Under the pieces are notes generated by a model, which saw only the letters and a program-made list of their open reading frames with translations, ran no database searches and was not told the origin of the DNA. Of a stretch of 27,819 bases of DNA, positions 6,695 to 15,242 are shown piece by piece (within the stretch, counting starts at the first letter, position 1; each line of letters opens with the position of its first letter). A program made the translations under genes and the position numbers. The DNA lies in the NCBI GenBank assembly GCA_900767685.1, contig CAAGAB010000341.1, positions 1 through 27,819 of the forward strand, written 5' to 3'. The stretch comes from an uncultured Coprococcus sp. Its GTDB lineage: Bacteria; Bacillota_A; Clostridia; Lachnospirales; Lachnospiraceae.

Positions 6695-8836
6695 ATGAAG
6701 ATAATACTGAAAATATTCAAAAATGATCTGATTGGAATAAAAGGAAGCATACTGACTATAGTGTTGGCGGTCGGACTGTGTATTCTGCCGGCACTGTATG
6801 CATGGTTTAATATATTTGCCAACTGGGACCCATATGCCAATACCGGCAATATCAACATTGCGGTTGTCAACCTTGACAAAGGCAGTGATGACGGAAGTGG
6901 AAACATCGTCAATATGGGTCAGTCTGTGACAGATAAACTCAAAGAACAGACAAGCATCGGGTGGGTATTTCCAGACTCGGAAAGTGCCGCTATCGAAGGT
7001 GTAAAATCAGGCAAATATTACGCTGCAGTTATCATAGATGCGGATTTCTCTTCAAATATGTACAACGCTCTGACCGATAACTTTATCAATCCGAGCTTCA
7101 CGTACTATGAGAATGAGAAGAAGAATGCTGTCGCGCCAAAGATAACCGATACTGCCGTATCTACCCTGAAGACAAGTATCAACGAAACTTATATAAAGGC
7201 AATCTCGGAGAAACTCCTGTCATCCATAGACAGCTCAGACTCTCAGCTGTCTGCTGATATAAACAGTGGGACATTTGTGACATCACTAAAGACTCTGGAT
7301 GACAATCTGGCTGGGTATCAGGATATGATAACGTCTGTCATCAAGGCAAATAAAAAGCTTGTAAAAGACAACAACCTCAAGGCTGCTTCAACAAAAAGCA
7401 CAGATGCCATAAAAAAAGCTGATGCCGCAATTGATTCCAGCCTGTCCGATATGGATCAGACCGGGTCCAGCTACTATCAGCTCAGAGACAATCTTCAGTC
7501 ACAGATTGATTCTATAACCAACGACATAAAGTCACTTGAGACATCCGCCAAACTTGCCACCTTGAAGGATGACACTGATGATATCTCAGCAGATCTGGAC
7601 AACATCAAGTCAGATGCCGAGGCCCTTAACAAAAAGCTTGATGCCGTCGAGACATTTGTAAAATCTCTCCCTGTCAGCAGCATAGACAAAGTCAAAGAGT
7701 CTATTGACAGGCTGGATGAGATGAAATCACAGGTGGACACATTGACCAGCCTTACCGAAGAGACTATAGACAATCTTGACTTTTCAAAGATAGCTTCAAT
7801 AGAATCTGATCTCACGGCAAAACTGTCATCAGTTTCAAATGCCATCGACACCGTAGACAATACATTCAGCCAGAAGATCGTCCCGGATCTCGACAACATT
7901 CTTCTTAATATAAAAGAAGCGTTGAAGAACGCCCAGAATCTTCTCAAGACTCTAAATGAGACGATCGCCAGCACCAGCACTGTATTTGACAATTATAAAG
8001 GTACGATCGACTCCATGAACACAAGCCTTTCTGACCTGTCAGATCTCATCGGTGATGTGAGGGAAAAGATTGCAACAGCGATATCTGATATAAACAAAGC
8101 TTCTGACAGTGAGGCTGCAGCAGCGATCCTGGCATTCTTAAATGGTGATGCCGAAGAACTTGCCACATTTCTGTCAAAGCCAGTAAAAGTCGATGAGCAC
8201 TATTATTATCAGATTGCCAATTACGGTTCGTCTATGTCACCATTTTACTCAGTGCTTGCCATATGGGTCGGAATGACCATACTCGTCTCTCTTATGAAGG
8301 TACATGTAAATGATGCAGAATATCTAAAGGATGCCAGACCTCACCAGCTGTTTTGGGGAAGATACCTCATATTCTTCCTGCTCTCACAGCTCCAGGTACT
8401 TGTCATAGTCCTCGGTGACCTGTATCTGCTCAAGATACAATGCCTACATCCATTTGCATTCTGGGCTGTAGCAGCTCTGACGGGATTTACATTTTCACTG
8501 CTTATATACTCACTAACCATATCGTTTGGCGATATCGGAAAGGCACTTGCAGTAGTGATCATGGTACTTCAGATAGCAGGAAGCGGCGGAACATATCCAA
8601 TCGAAGCACTTCCGGGGTTCTTCAGGCAGGCTTATATATTCTTTCCGTTCCCATATGCCATCAATGCAATGAGGGAATGCATCGGAGGAATGTATCACCA
8701 TGACATACTCGTATATCTGGCTGAACTGTCACTGTTCATTGTGGTGGCGCTCGTCATAGGCCTGATCATCAGGAAGCCTTTTATACGAATAATGCACTTC
8801 ATCGAGAAACGAATGGAAGACACTCAGATGATGTAA
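6695..8836 (+). CDS. YhgE/Pip family membrane protein (first paralogue)
   Basis: A 713-residue protein with the two-ended YhgE/Pip architecture. There is one N-terminal TM (about 17-40) with the signature LYAWFNIFANWDPY, then a long extracytoplasmic region (about 45-510) rich in predicted coiled coil (200-480). A C-terminal block of about five TMs (515-692) has the ABC-2 permease-like fold, including GSGGTYPIEALP and PFPYAINAMREC. Lactococcal Pip is a phage receptor, and EsaA of type VII secretion is a relative; the general function is unknown. ATG 6695 is preceded by AAAGGA 10 bases upstream; the GTG at 6659 lies in a REP palindrome and is rejected. It is the first gene of a three-gene unit, and no terminator separates it from the next gene (45-base gap). 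Confidence 0.88.
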   Translation: MKIILKIFKNDLIGIKGSILTIVLAVGLCILPALYAWFNIFANWDPYANTGNINIAVVNLDKGSDDGSGNIVNMGQSVTDKLKEQTSIGWVFPDSESAAIEGVKSGKYYAAVIIDADFSSNMYNALTDNFINPSFTYYENEKKNAVAPKITDTAVSTLKTSINETYIKAISEKLLSSIDSSDSQLSADINSGTFVTSLKTLDDNLAGYQDMITSVIKANKKLVKDNNLKAASTKSTDAIKKADAAIDSSLSDMDQTGSSYYQLRDNLQSQIDSITNDIKSLETSAKLATLKDDTDDISADLDNIKSDAEALNKKLDAVETFVKSLPVSSIDKVKESIDRLDEMKSQVDTLTSLTEETIDNLDFSKIASIESDLTAKLSSVSNAIDTVDNTFSQKIVPDLDNILLNIKEALKNAQNLLKTLNETIASTSTVFDNYKGTIDSMNTSLSDLSDLIGDVREKIATAISDINKASDSEAAAAILAFLNGDAEELATFLSKPVKVDEHYYYQIANYGSSMSPFYSVLAIWVGMTILVSLMKVHVNDAEYLKDARPHQLFWGRYLIFFLLSQLQVLVIVLGDLYLLKIQCLHPFAFWAVAALTGFTFSLLIYSLTISFGDIGKALAVVIMVLQIAGSGGTYPIEALPGFFRQAYIFFPFPYAINAMRECIGGMYHHDILVYLAELSLFIVVALVIGLIIRKPFIRIMHFIEKRMEDTQMM

Positions 8837-8881
8837 CAGCCAGCTTGATCATGAATACGGTTCATTTCAGGAGGAACATTT

Positions 8882-9526
8882 ATGGACGAAAAAGATATAA
8901 TGGAAAAGGTTCTTGAATTCAGAGACAATGCCCACGCTGCCAATGTGAGAAAGATAAAAGCCGGAATCAAATGCATCTTTACCGTGCCCGCATGCTTTCT
9001 CATACTGCTCTTCTTCACCGGAAGCTCCAAGATCATCTTTCTGGTGCTTTGGATCGCCAGTCTGTTCATCATAGCGGCATACCTCATTCACGTGGAATAT
9101 TCCGACTATAAGATACAGGAGATGGTTAATTCTCTTCAGGATTCCGAAGACAGTATTGACAGTCTTATTGACATCGGCAGTATATATACCAAGGTCACTG
9201 AACCTAAGAAAAAGCTTGATAACAAACTGGATAACATAATAACAAATGTAAAGTCTGACACGCAGGCCCGTATTGATTCACTGGCCCAGATCCAGTCAGA
9301 TATACATGAACATATGGCAGCAAGGAAGTCTTCAAACGTAACGCAAGATTCCTCATCCGAAAGCGATGCAACTGAAGAAGATATAACTGAACGCGGTACA
9401 GGTGACGGCAGCGCTGATGAAGCTTCCTCATCTGACAACATCACAAATGAAGATAACACAACAGAAAATGTCCCGGCAAATGAGACAGCTGCAGACACAG
9501 TATCACAGGAGGGAAAGTCATCATGA
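8882..9526 (+). CDS. Small two-TM membrane protein with acidic C-terminal tail, between two YhgE genes
   Basis: I do not recognise this 214-residue protein. It has a short charged N-terminus (1-27), then two closely spaced hydrophobic segments (about 28-47 and 50-70) forming a hairpin. A heptad-like region (85-147) contains IDSLIDIGS and KKLDNKLDNIITNV. The low-complexity tail (150-214) is rich in Ser, Thr, Asp, Glu and Asn. AGGAGG at 8869-8874 gives a clear start at 8882. Its stop overlaps the next gene's start as ATGA (9523-9526), so translation is probably coupled. Sandwiched between two YhgE/Pip paralogues, it could be an accessory or scaffold for them. Both the coiled coil and the tail could contact the YhgE ectodomains if exposed, but the topology is not certain. 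Confidence 0.75.
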   Translation: MDEKDIMEKVLEFRDNAHAANVRKIKAGIKCIFTVPACFLILLFFTGSSKIIFLVLWIASLFIIAAYLIHVEYSDYKIQEMVNSLQDSEDSIDSLIDIGSIYTKVTEPKKKLDNKLDNIITNVKSDTQARIDSLAQIQSDIHEHMAARKSSNVTQDSSSESDATEEDITERGTGDGSADEASSSDNITNEDNTTENVPANETAADTVSQEGKSS

Positions 9527-11646
9527 AAAATATATGGCGAGTATATATATCTGATCTGAAAAGACTCACAACAAACGTCGTAGCCCTGTCAGTGGTGATG
9601 GGACTGTGTATCATCCCCTCTCTCTATGCCTGGTTCAACATCATGTCAAACTGGGATCCATACGGCGAATCAGCAACTTCTCTCATGAAGATATCTGTGT
9701 ATTCTGAGGACGAGGGTATCGACCTGAACGGGATCAGGCTCGTTATCGGTGACATGGTGACAGAAAGCCTTGAGACAAATAATACCATAGACTGGACATT
9801 TGCGGACAGTAAGAAAGATGCGCTTGAGCTGATACAGAGTGGTGAATGTTATGCCGGAATCATCATTCCAAAGGATTTTACAAAGGATATGCTGAGCATC
9901 ATGAACGGCAATATCGTCAATCCAAGCATAGAATACTACGAAAACAGCAAAAAGAACGCCATAGCAACCAAGATCACAGGAAAGGTCAAGACCACTGTAC
10001 AAAATGAGATCAACACCAAACTCATAAGTACCCTGACTGAAATTTTTGCAAATGCAGGTGACTATCTGTCCGGAAGCGATATTGAAGGCTCCGACATCAT
10101 AAGCGGTCTGAAAAGCAAACTCAATCAGATATCTTCCACTTTGGATAATTATATTTACATGATGAACACATTTGCCCTGCTCACAGAATCAGCATCGGAT
10201 TCGATCGACACTACCAAGCTGCTTTTTCCCAATATAGACAGCATGGCTTCAAGTGGTGCTGACAGTCTGGGAAATCTCAACGACAGTGTGGATATCAGTA
10301 AGGATATCGTGGGGTCAGCGCTCTCGCTCATGAATACAAGCCTTGACACTATATCAAGCAGACTAGACGAGTTATCCAGCACTGTGAATAATATCACTGT
10401 AGGCAGCCAGGGGAACTCATTATCATTCATAAAAGAAGTAGATTCAAAAGACCCCTTTTCCACTGAGATTCTTGATTCTATTCAGAACCTCATCGACAGC
10501 CAATCTCCAGAGATTGCGGATGCCAAGGTACAGCTCGAAAAGCTGAAGAACGATCTTGAACAGTTCACAGGCGATGCCAAGCTGTCCGACTCAGATATAG
10601 CAGAGCTCAAATCTGTCATAACAACAGATATAACCAAATGCAAAGACCGTATCTCCGATGTCAAGGAGCTGATAAATGGTGACCTATCCTCTACGCTTAC
10701 CAACTCCATGTCAAACATGCAGAGTTCTCTGTCCCAGGCACAGACTATATTAGCCGATATACCTGGAACATTTTCTGAGATAAGTTCCACCCTCACCGAG
10801 TATCAGTCGATACTCAACGACGGAAAAGCAAATGTCCAGATCACTGTAAAATATATGTCTGATCTTAAGGATAACATAAACTCACTCGTCCAGAGACTGG
10901 ATAGTATAACAGCCAGTCAGAGCTTTCAGGAGATCATGTCCGCGATAAAGGAAAACCCACAGATGATCGTGGACTTCATATCATCTCCTGTCCAGATGAA
11001 CACAGTGGAGGTATTTGCGATCAGCAATTATGGCTCGGCAATGGCTCCATTTTACACTGTTCTTGCACTGTGGGTCGGTGCGCTCATTCTTGTGGCACTC
11101 ATCCATGTCAAGGTGAAGGATAGCGACGAGATTCCGGGGGTGAAGCCATACCAGAAGTTCTTCGGAAGATACATAAGCTTTTTCGTGATAGGTCAGGTCC
11201 AAACTATCATAACAGTATTTGGTGATCTGTTCTATGTGGGAATACAGTGCAAGCACCCGATAGCATTTACGCTGGCTGCGATGATGACGAGCTTTGTATT
11301 CACGTTCCTGATCTACTCTCTCACCGTGGCATTTGGCAATATCGGTGAGGCCATCGCAGTGGTTATCATGGTCATACAGGTAGCCGGAGCAGGTGGAACT
11401 TTCCCTGTGGAAGTTCTTCCATCAGTCTACCAGTACCTGTACAAATTCATGCCGTTCTCATACTGCATGAACGCCCTCAGGGAATGTGTTGCCGGAATGT
11501 ATCAGCACACCTACGGCAAATGTCTTGCCACACTGCTGATATATGTTGGCATATCGGTGATCATAGGTCTGCTGCTGGCTAAGCCTTGTGCAAAGCTTCT
11601 CGACAAACTGGAACACAGCAAGGAGAAATCCGGATTGTTTATATAA
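9523..11646 (+). CDS. YhgE/Pip family membrane protein (second paralogue)
   Basis: A 707-residue paralogue of the protein encoded at 6695-8836, with the same layout. The N-terminal TM carries LYAWFNIMSNWDPYG (34-48), followed by a long coiled-coil-rich ectodomain. A C-terminal multi-TM block contains NYGSAMAPFYTVLALWVG, GAGGTFPVEVLPS and PFSYCMNALRECVAGMY. The ends are well conserved with the first paralogue while the middle regions differ, which suggests two non-identical subunits rather than a recent duplicate. The start codon overlaps the previous stop (ATGA), and GGAGGGAAAG just upstream serves as its ribosome binding site. It is the last gene of the unit; strong hairpins follow at 11690-11730. 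Function is unknown beyond the family relation to Pip and EsaA. Confidence 0.88.
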   Translation: MKNIWRVYISDLKRLTTNVVALSVVMGLCIIPSLYAWFNIMSNWDPYGESATSLMKISVYSEDEGIDLNGIRLVIGDMVTESLETNNTIDWTFADSKKDALELIQSGECYAGIIIPKDFTKDMLSIMNGNIVNPSIEYYENSKKNAIATKITGKVKTTVQNEINTKLISTLTEIFANAGDYLSGSDIEGSDIISGLKSKLNQISSTLDNYIYMMNTFALLTESASDSIDTTKLLFPNIDSMASSGADSLGNLNDSVDISKDIVGSALSLMNTSLDTISSRLDELSSTVNNITVGSQGNSLSFIKEVDSKDPFSTEILDSIQNLIDSQSPEIADAKVQLEKLKNDLEQFTGDAKLSDSDIAELKSVITTDITKCKDRISDVKELINGDLSSTLTNSMSNMQSSLSQAQTILADIPGTFSEISSTLTEYQSILNDGKANVQITVKYMSDLKDNINSLVQRLDSITASQSFQEIMSAIKENPQMIVDFISSPVQMNTVEVFAISNYGSAMAPFYTVLALWVGALILVALIHVKVKDSDEIPGVKPYQKFFGRYISFFVIGQVQTIITVFGDLFYVGIQCKHPIAFTLAAMMTSFVFTFLIYSLTVAFGNIGEAIAVVIMVIQVAGAGGTFPVEVLPSVYQYLYKFMPFSYCMNALRECVAGMYQHTYGKCLATLLIYVGISVIIGLLLAKPCAKLLDKLEHSKEKSGLFI

Positions 11647-11689
11647 TCAACTACTCTTGTAATTACAGTTTTTATCTGTTGTCATTTAT

Positions 11690-11730
11690 GCCCATCTGTA
11701 CTGTAGAAATACATACCGATGGGCTTTTTT
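11690..11730 (+). terminator. Intrinsic terminator of the YhgE cassette
   Basis: GCCCATC-T-GTA (11690-11700) pairs with TAC-C-GATGGGC (11714-11724), followed directly by T6 (11725-11730). It lies 44 bases after the second YhgE stop. Confidence 0.88.
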
Positions 11731-11819
11731 ATACATATATTTTTACATATTATCTGATGAACTATCCATGTAAACATCTTCAGTGTTATTGTATTACTTC
11801 TCCTATTTTAAAGGATTTT

Positions 11820-11858
11820 CCTGTCTTAAGGATAAAATTATCCCTATGACAGGTTTTT
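11820..11858 (+). terminator. Second hairpin with T-run downstream of the YhgE cassette
   Basis: CCTGTC (11820-11825) pairs with GACAGG (11848-11853), with an inner GGATAA/TTATCC stem (11830-11843), followed by T5. It looks like a backup terminator on the + strand. Confidence 0.6.
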
Positions 11859-11863
11859 GCAAC

Positions 11864-11939
11864 AAAAAAAGATAAAATTCTCTATATTTATCCTGAACAC
11901 TGTTTTTCAGGACTTTTTAGGAGAATTTTATCCTTTTTT
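11864..11939. terminator. Long inverted repeat, bidirectional terminator between YhgE cassette and trpS
   Basis: A7-GATAAAATTCTC (11864-11882) pairs with GAGAATTTTATC-C-T6 (11921-11939), about 18 bp with one bulged base. A second hairpin, CCTGAA/TTCAGG (11892-11911), is nested inside. A-run and T-run flank the stem on both strands, so it can terminate trpS as well (trpS stops at 11984). With the two hairpins before it, it fills the 337-bp convergent gap. Confidence 0.7.
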
Positions 11940-11983
11940 GTGTTTATGCCATTCTAAAGATATAATGCCGAGTATAATGTTGC

Positions 11984-13045
11984 TTACTTAAATAAGTTGT
12001 CATTCTCAAAGTAATCTATCTTCATAGCGCGTCTTACATCAGAAAGTGTCTCTGCTGCCTTTGCTCTGGCAACCTCACTGCCACTCTTTAAGATGTCGTA
12101 TACATCCTGTGGTCTCTTCTCCCACATCTGGCGACGCTCTCTGATAGGTGCAAGCTCAGCCTGAAGAACATTGTTCAGGAACTTCTTGACCTTTACATCA
12201 CCGAGACCGCCTCTGCTGTAGTGCTCCTTGAGTTCATCCATTCCACTGTAATCTGGAAGAAATTCCTCAAAGTACTCTGGCTTGCTGAATGCATCAAGAT
12301 AAGTAAATACTGAGTTACCCTCAACCTGTCCCGGATCCTCAACACGAATGTGGTTTGGATCTGTGTACATGGACATAACCTTCTTCTTGATCTCCGCAGG
12401 ATCCTCAGACAGATATATACAGTTTCCAAGAGATTTGCTCATCTTTGCCTTGCCATCTGTACCTGGGAGTCTGAGACATGCCTCGTTGTCCGGAAGAACA
12501 ATCTTTGGATCTACAAGAGTCTCTCCGTATACCGAATTGAACTTGTGAACGATCTCCTTACACTGCTCGATCATAGGCATCTGATCCTCTCCAACGGGAA
12601 CCTCTGTAGCCTTGAACGCTGTTATGTCTGCAGCCTGGCTGATAGGATAACAGAAGAATCCAACAGGAATGCTTGCCTCAAAATTTCTCATCTTGATCTC
12701 TGCCTTTACGGTCGGATTTCTCTGAACTCTTGCAACTGTGACAAGATTCATATAGTAAAATGTAAGCTCTGTAAGCTCAGGCACCATTGACTGGATAAAT
12801 ATTGTAGACTTCTCAGGATCTATGCCACAGGCAAGATAATCAAGAGCAACCTGCATAATGTTCTGTCTGACCTTCTCTGGATGCTCTGCATTGTCTGTAA
12901 GCGCCTGTGCGTCAGCCACCATGATGTATATCTCATCATACCTGCCCGAATTCTGAAGATCAACTCTTCTCTTAAGTGATCCTACATAGTGTCCCACATG
13001 AAGACGGCCCGTAGGACGGTCGCCTGTTAATATTACCTGTTTCAT
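11984..13045 (-). CDS. trpS: Tryptophanyl-tRNA synthetase
   Basis: A 353-residue class Ic aminoacyl-tRNA synthetase charging tRNA-Trp. It begins ILTGDRPTGRLHVGHYVGSL, where HVGH (16-19) is the HIGH motif, and carries KMSKS at 201-205. The wording (IPVGFFCYPISQAADITAFKA, DPNHIRVEDPGQVEGN, RGGLGDVKVKKFL) matches the longer TrpRS type of streptococci and clostridia rather than the Bacillus type. A GGAG-containing purine run lies just upstream of ATG 13045. It is the last gene of an epsC-pfkA-trpS minus-strand operon, 19 bases after the pfkA stop. No T-box leader precedes it, which is unusual for a tRNA synthetase gene and suggests it depends on the operon promoter. Confidence 0.96.
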   Translation of the reverse strand: MKQVILTGDRPTGRLHVGHYVGSLKRRVDLQNSGRYDEIYIMVADAQALTDNAEHPEKVRQNIMQVALDYLACGIDPEKSTIFIQSMVPELTELTFYYMNLVTVARVQRNPTVKAEIKMRNFEASIPVGFFCYPISQAADITAFKATEVPVGEDQMPMIEQCKEIVHKFNSVYGETLVDPKIVLPDNEACLRLPGTDGKAKMSKSLGNCIYLSEDPAEIKKKVMSMYTDPNHIRVEDPGQVEGNSVFTYLDAFSKPEYFEEFLPDYSGMDELKEHYSRGGLGDVKVKKFLNNVLQAELAPIRERRQMWEKRPQDVYDILKSGSEVARAKAAETLSDVRRAMKIDYFENDNLFK

Positions 13046-13064
13046 AACCTTCTCCTTTTCTCTC

Positions 13065-14039
13065 TTACTCAGCCAGCAGCTTACTCAGCTCATACTGGAA
13101 TGAATCAAGCTGATTGTTCTGTATATCTATTGCCTCTTTTATATCGTAATCTATAAGTATATCATTCTTGATAGCCACCATACGGTTTATGCCGCCCTTT
13201 TTAAGTACATCCACAGCATATGCCCCCATAAGCGAGCCGTACATCCTGTCCTTTGCTGTAGGCTGGCCGCCTCTCTGTATGTAGCCAAGCACCGATACTC
13301 TCGACTCTATTCCCGTCTTATCCAGGATCATCTGTGCAAGCTCCGGTGCATCCGTTACGCCCTCAGCAACTACAACAAGATAACTGTTTCTTCCGTCGGC
13401 ATGTTTTGCCTTTATCGTATCTATGATACTGTCAAAGTCGCCATCCCATTTCTCAGGAATTATGATGGTATACGCAAATGTCGCCATGCCTGCCCAGAGT
13501 GTTATATAGCCTCTCTTTCGTCCCATGACCTCCACGACGCTGCATCGTCCGTGAGAAACCGATGAATCTCTTATCCTGTCAATAGCCTCCATGGCTGTAT
13601 TCGCCGCTGTGTCAAATCCCAGCGTATACTCAGAACATGCCACATCTCTGTCTATTGTTCCAGGGATGCAGATGGTATTGATACCCTCATCCTGAAATGC
13701 TATGGCTCCGCGGAGTGTTCCATCCCCGCCGATGGCAACAAGTGCATCTATATCGTGATCTCTCAGATTCTTTGCCGCCTGCTCGCGGTATTCTTTCTGA
13801 AGGAATCTCTCGCTTCTGCTGGTGAAAAGTATCGTTCCACCCTGATTGTTTATGTTCCTGACGTCTGCCAGACCGAGCGGCTGTGTCTCCCAGTCGATAA
13901 GTCCCTCGTAACCACGCATCACACCGACTATCTCTATTCCACTGTTGATGGCCGATACAACCACAGCCCTAACAGCTGAATTCATGCCCGGAGCATCTCC
14001 TCCGCTGGTCAGAACCGCTATCTTTCGTATGTCACTCAT
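13065..14039 (-). CDS. pfkA: ATP-dependent 6-phosphofructokinase
   Basis: A 324-residue PfkA of normal length, phosphorylating fructose 6-phosphate to the 1,6-bisphosphate in glycolysis. It shows LTSGGDAPGMN (10-20), the ATP loop GGDGT (104-108), IPGTIDRD (125-132), VEVMGR (169-174) and GYIQRGGQPTAKDR. Gly at GGDG and at PGTID are the marks of ATP rather than pyrophosphate use. The catalytic aspartate is Asp130, but position 131 is Arg instead of the Asn of the textbook TIDND motif. Such substitutions occur in some clostridial PFK subgroups; the effect is not known to me. AGAGGAC precedes ATG 14039. It lies 11 bases after epsC, clearly cotranscribed. Pairing with serine acetyltransferase and TrpRS is not a classical glycolytic context. 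Confidence 0.93.
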   Translation of the reverse strand: MSDIRKIAVLTSGGDAPGMNSAVRAVVVSAINSGIEIVGVMRGYEGLIDWETQPLGLADVRNINNQGGTILFTSRSERFLQKEYREQAAKNLRDHDIDALVAIGGDGTLRGAIAFQDEGINTICIPGTIDRDVACSEYTLGFDTAANTAMEAIDRIRDSSVSHGRCSVVEVMGRKRGYITLWAGMATFAYTIIIPEKWDGDFDSIIDTIKAKHADGRNSYLVVVAEGVTDAPELAQMILDKTGIESRVSVLGYIQRGGQPTAKDRMYGSLMGAYAVDVLKKGGINRMVAIKNDILIDYDIKEAIDIQNNQLDSFQYELSKLLAE

Positions 14040-14050
14040 TTGTATGTCCT

Positions 14051-14950
14051 CTAATTATTTTTATACTGAAGCTCCTGCTTCTTGGCAGTAACCCTTGTAT
14101 CCTTCTCTACTGAGTTGGTGATAAATGTATTACCACCCACAACAACGTTGTCCTCGATGATAGTCTCGCCTCCAAGGATGGACGCGCCTGAATAGATGGT
14201 CACATTGTCACCGATGGTTGGATGCCTCTTGGCTCCCTTGAGCTTCTGACCTCCCTGTGTAGAGAGTCCGCCAAGTGTCACGCCCTGATATATCTTCACA
14301 TGCTCGCCGATAACAGTCGTCTCGCCGATAACGATTCCCGTACCATGGTCAATAAAGAAATACTTTCCTATGGTGGCACCCGGATGAATGTCTATTCCGG
14401 TCACGCTGTGGGCGTGCTCAGTCATGATCCTGGGTATCATAGGCACCTCCAGCAGACAAAGCTCATGTGCCATACGGTATACAGATATCGCATAAAGTCC
14501 AGGGTATGAAAGTATGACCTCATCCTTGCTGCCCGCAGCAGGATCTCCGTCAAACGCTGCCTGGATATCAGTCTCAAGATAATCCCTTATCTGAGGTATC
14601 TTATCCATGAATTCATATGTTATATCCATCGCCTTGTCCTCAAGCTCTGCATCTGTGAGTTCAGGAAACTTTTTGCAATACCTGAGAACTATCATGATCT
14701 GTTTCTTTAGATGGAATATTACATCCTCTATGATAACAGACATGTTGTTCTTCAGACTGTATATCTTATACAGCTTGTCGCTGTAATAACCCGGATACAG
14801 AATCTTCATGAGTTTGTCGATCACATCGATAATGGCTGTCTTATCCGGCTCGTTGCACAGATCCGTCTTGTTGATGGCTCTGTCATCGCCGAAATCATCC
14901 AATATCCTCTGCACGATTTCCTCAATTCTCTGTTTATCTGATCTATCCAT
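14051..14950 (-). CDS. epsC: Serine O-acetyltransferase (EpsC/CysE type)
   Basis: A 299-residue enzyme transferring acetyl from acetyl-CoA to serine, giving O-acetylserine for cysteine synthesis. An alpha-helical N-terminal domain (1-175) is followed by a left-handed beta-helix of hexapeptide repeats. Key residues are Asp187 and His189 in GIDIHPGATIG and Asp201-His202 in FIDHGTGIVIGET, with IYQGVTLGGLS after. The N-terminal domain is longer than in short Bacillus CysE, as in the EpsC group. The C-terminus (TAKKQELQYKNN) is basic. AAAGGA lies about 12 bases before ATG 14950, a rather weak site. No cysK is next to it. It heads the epsC-pfkA-trpS operon; a possible promoter and operator lie at 15028-15070. 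Confidence 0.92.
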   Translation of the reverse strand: MDRSDKQRIEEIVQRILDDFGDDRAINKTDLCNEPDKTAIIDVIDKLMKILYPGYYSDKLYKIYSLKNNMSVIIEDVIFHLKKQIMIVLRYCKKFPELTDAELEDKAMDITYEFMDKIPQIRDYLETDIQAAFDGDPAAGSKDEVILSYPGLYAISVYRMAHELCLLEVPMIPRIMTEHAHSVTGIDIHPGATIGKYFFIDHGTGIVIGETTVIGEHVKIYQGVTLGGLSTQGGQKLKGAKRHPTIGDNVTIYSGASILGGETIIEDNVVVGGNTFITNSVEKDTRVTAKKQELQYKNN

Positions 14951-15027
14951 TACTTATTCAGATCCTTTCTAATAATATCTCCAAATATCACCTGACCAGG
15001 CAGAATCGGCTGCGATGATATCTTCAT

Positions 15028-15070
15028 ATTATAATATATGCTTACGTCATTCAAGATTCGCTCACGAATC
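15028..15070 (-). promoter_or_regulatory. Possible epsC operon promoter with adjacent inverted repeat
   Basis: On the minus strand, TTGAAT (15054-15049) and TATAAT (15033-15028) are 15 bp apart, shorter than ideal. Directly upstream of the -35 is a perfect inverted repeat, GATTCG-CTCA-CGAATC (15055-15070), which could be a regulator site. No T-box or other riboswitch was recognised in the leader between it and epsC. Confidence 0.4.
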
Positions 15071-15210
15071 CTGATGTGAGCCGCTGGTCAACTTTACTGA
15101 CATAAACACACAGCTATTCTAACAAATTATGCACGTTCATTCAATAGTGGGATTCTGCGTACAAATTATCCACAATCCGATTGCAGAGATTACTGCTAAA
15201 ACAGTGGTTC

Positions 15211-15237
15211 AGAGGAATGGAATTTTTCCACTCCTCT
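15211..15237. terminator. Stem-loop between azlD and epsC
   Basis: AGAGGA-A-TGGAA (15211-15222) pairs with TTCCA-C-TCCTCT (15226-15237), followed on the + strand by TTTTCTC. It lies just past the azlD stop. On the minus strand, where azlD ends, no T-run follows, so its use as the azlCD terminator is doubtful. Confidence 0.4.
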
Positions 15238-15242
15238 TTTTC

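Noticed and set aside
14951..15242. T-box or other riboswitch upstream of epsC
   Set aside because: No T-box core sequence (AGGGTGG-type) or other recognisable riboswitch element was found on the minus strand.
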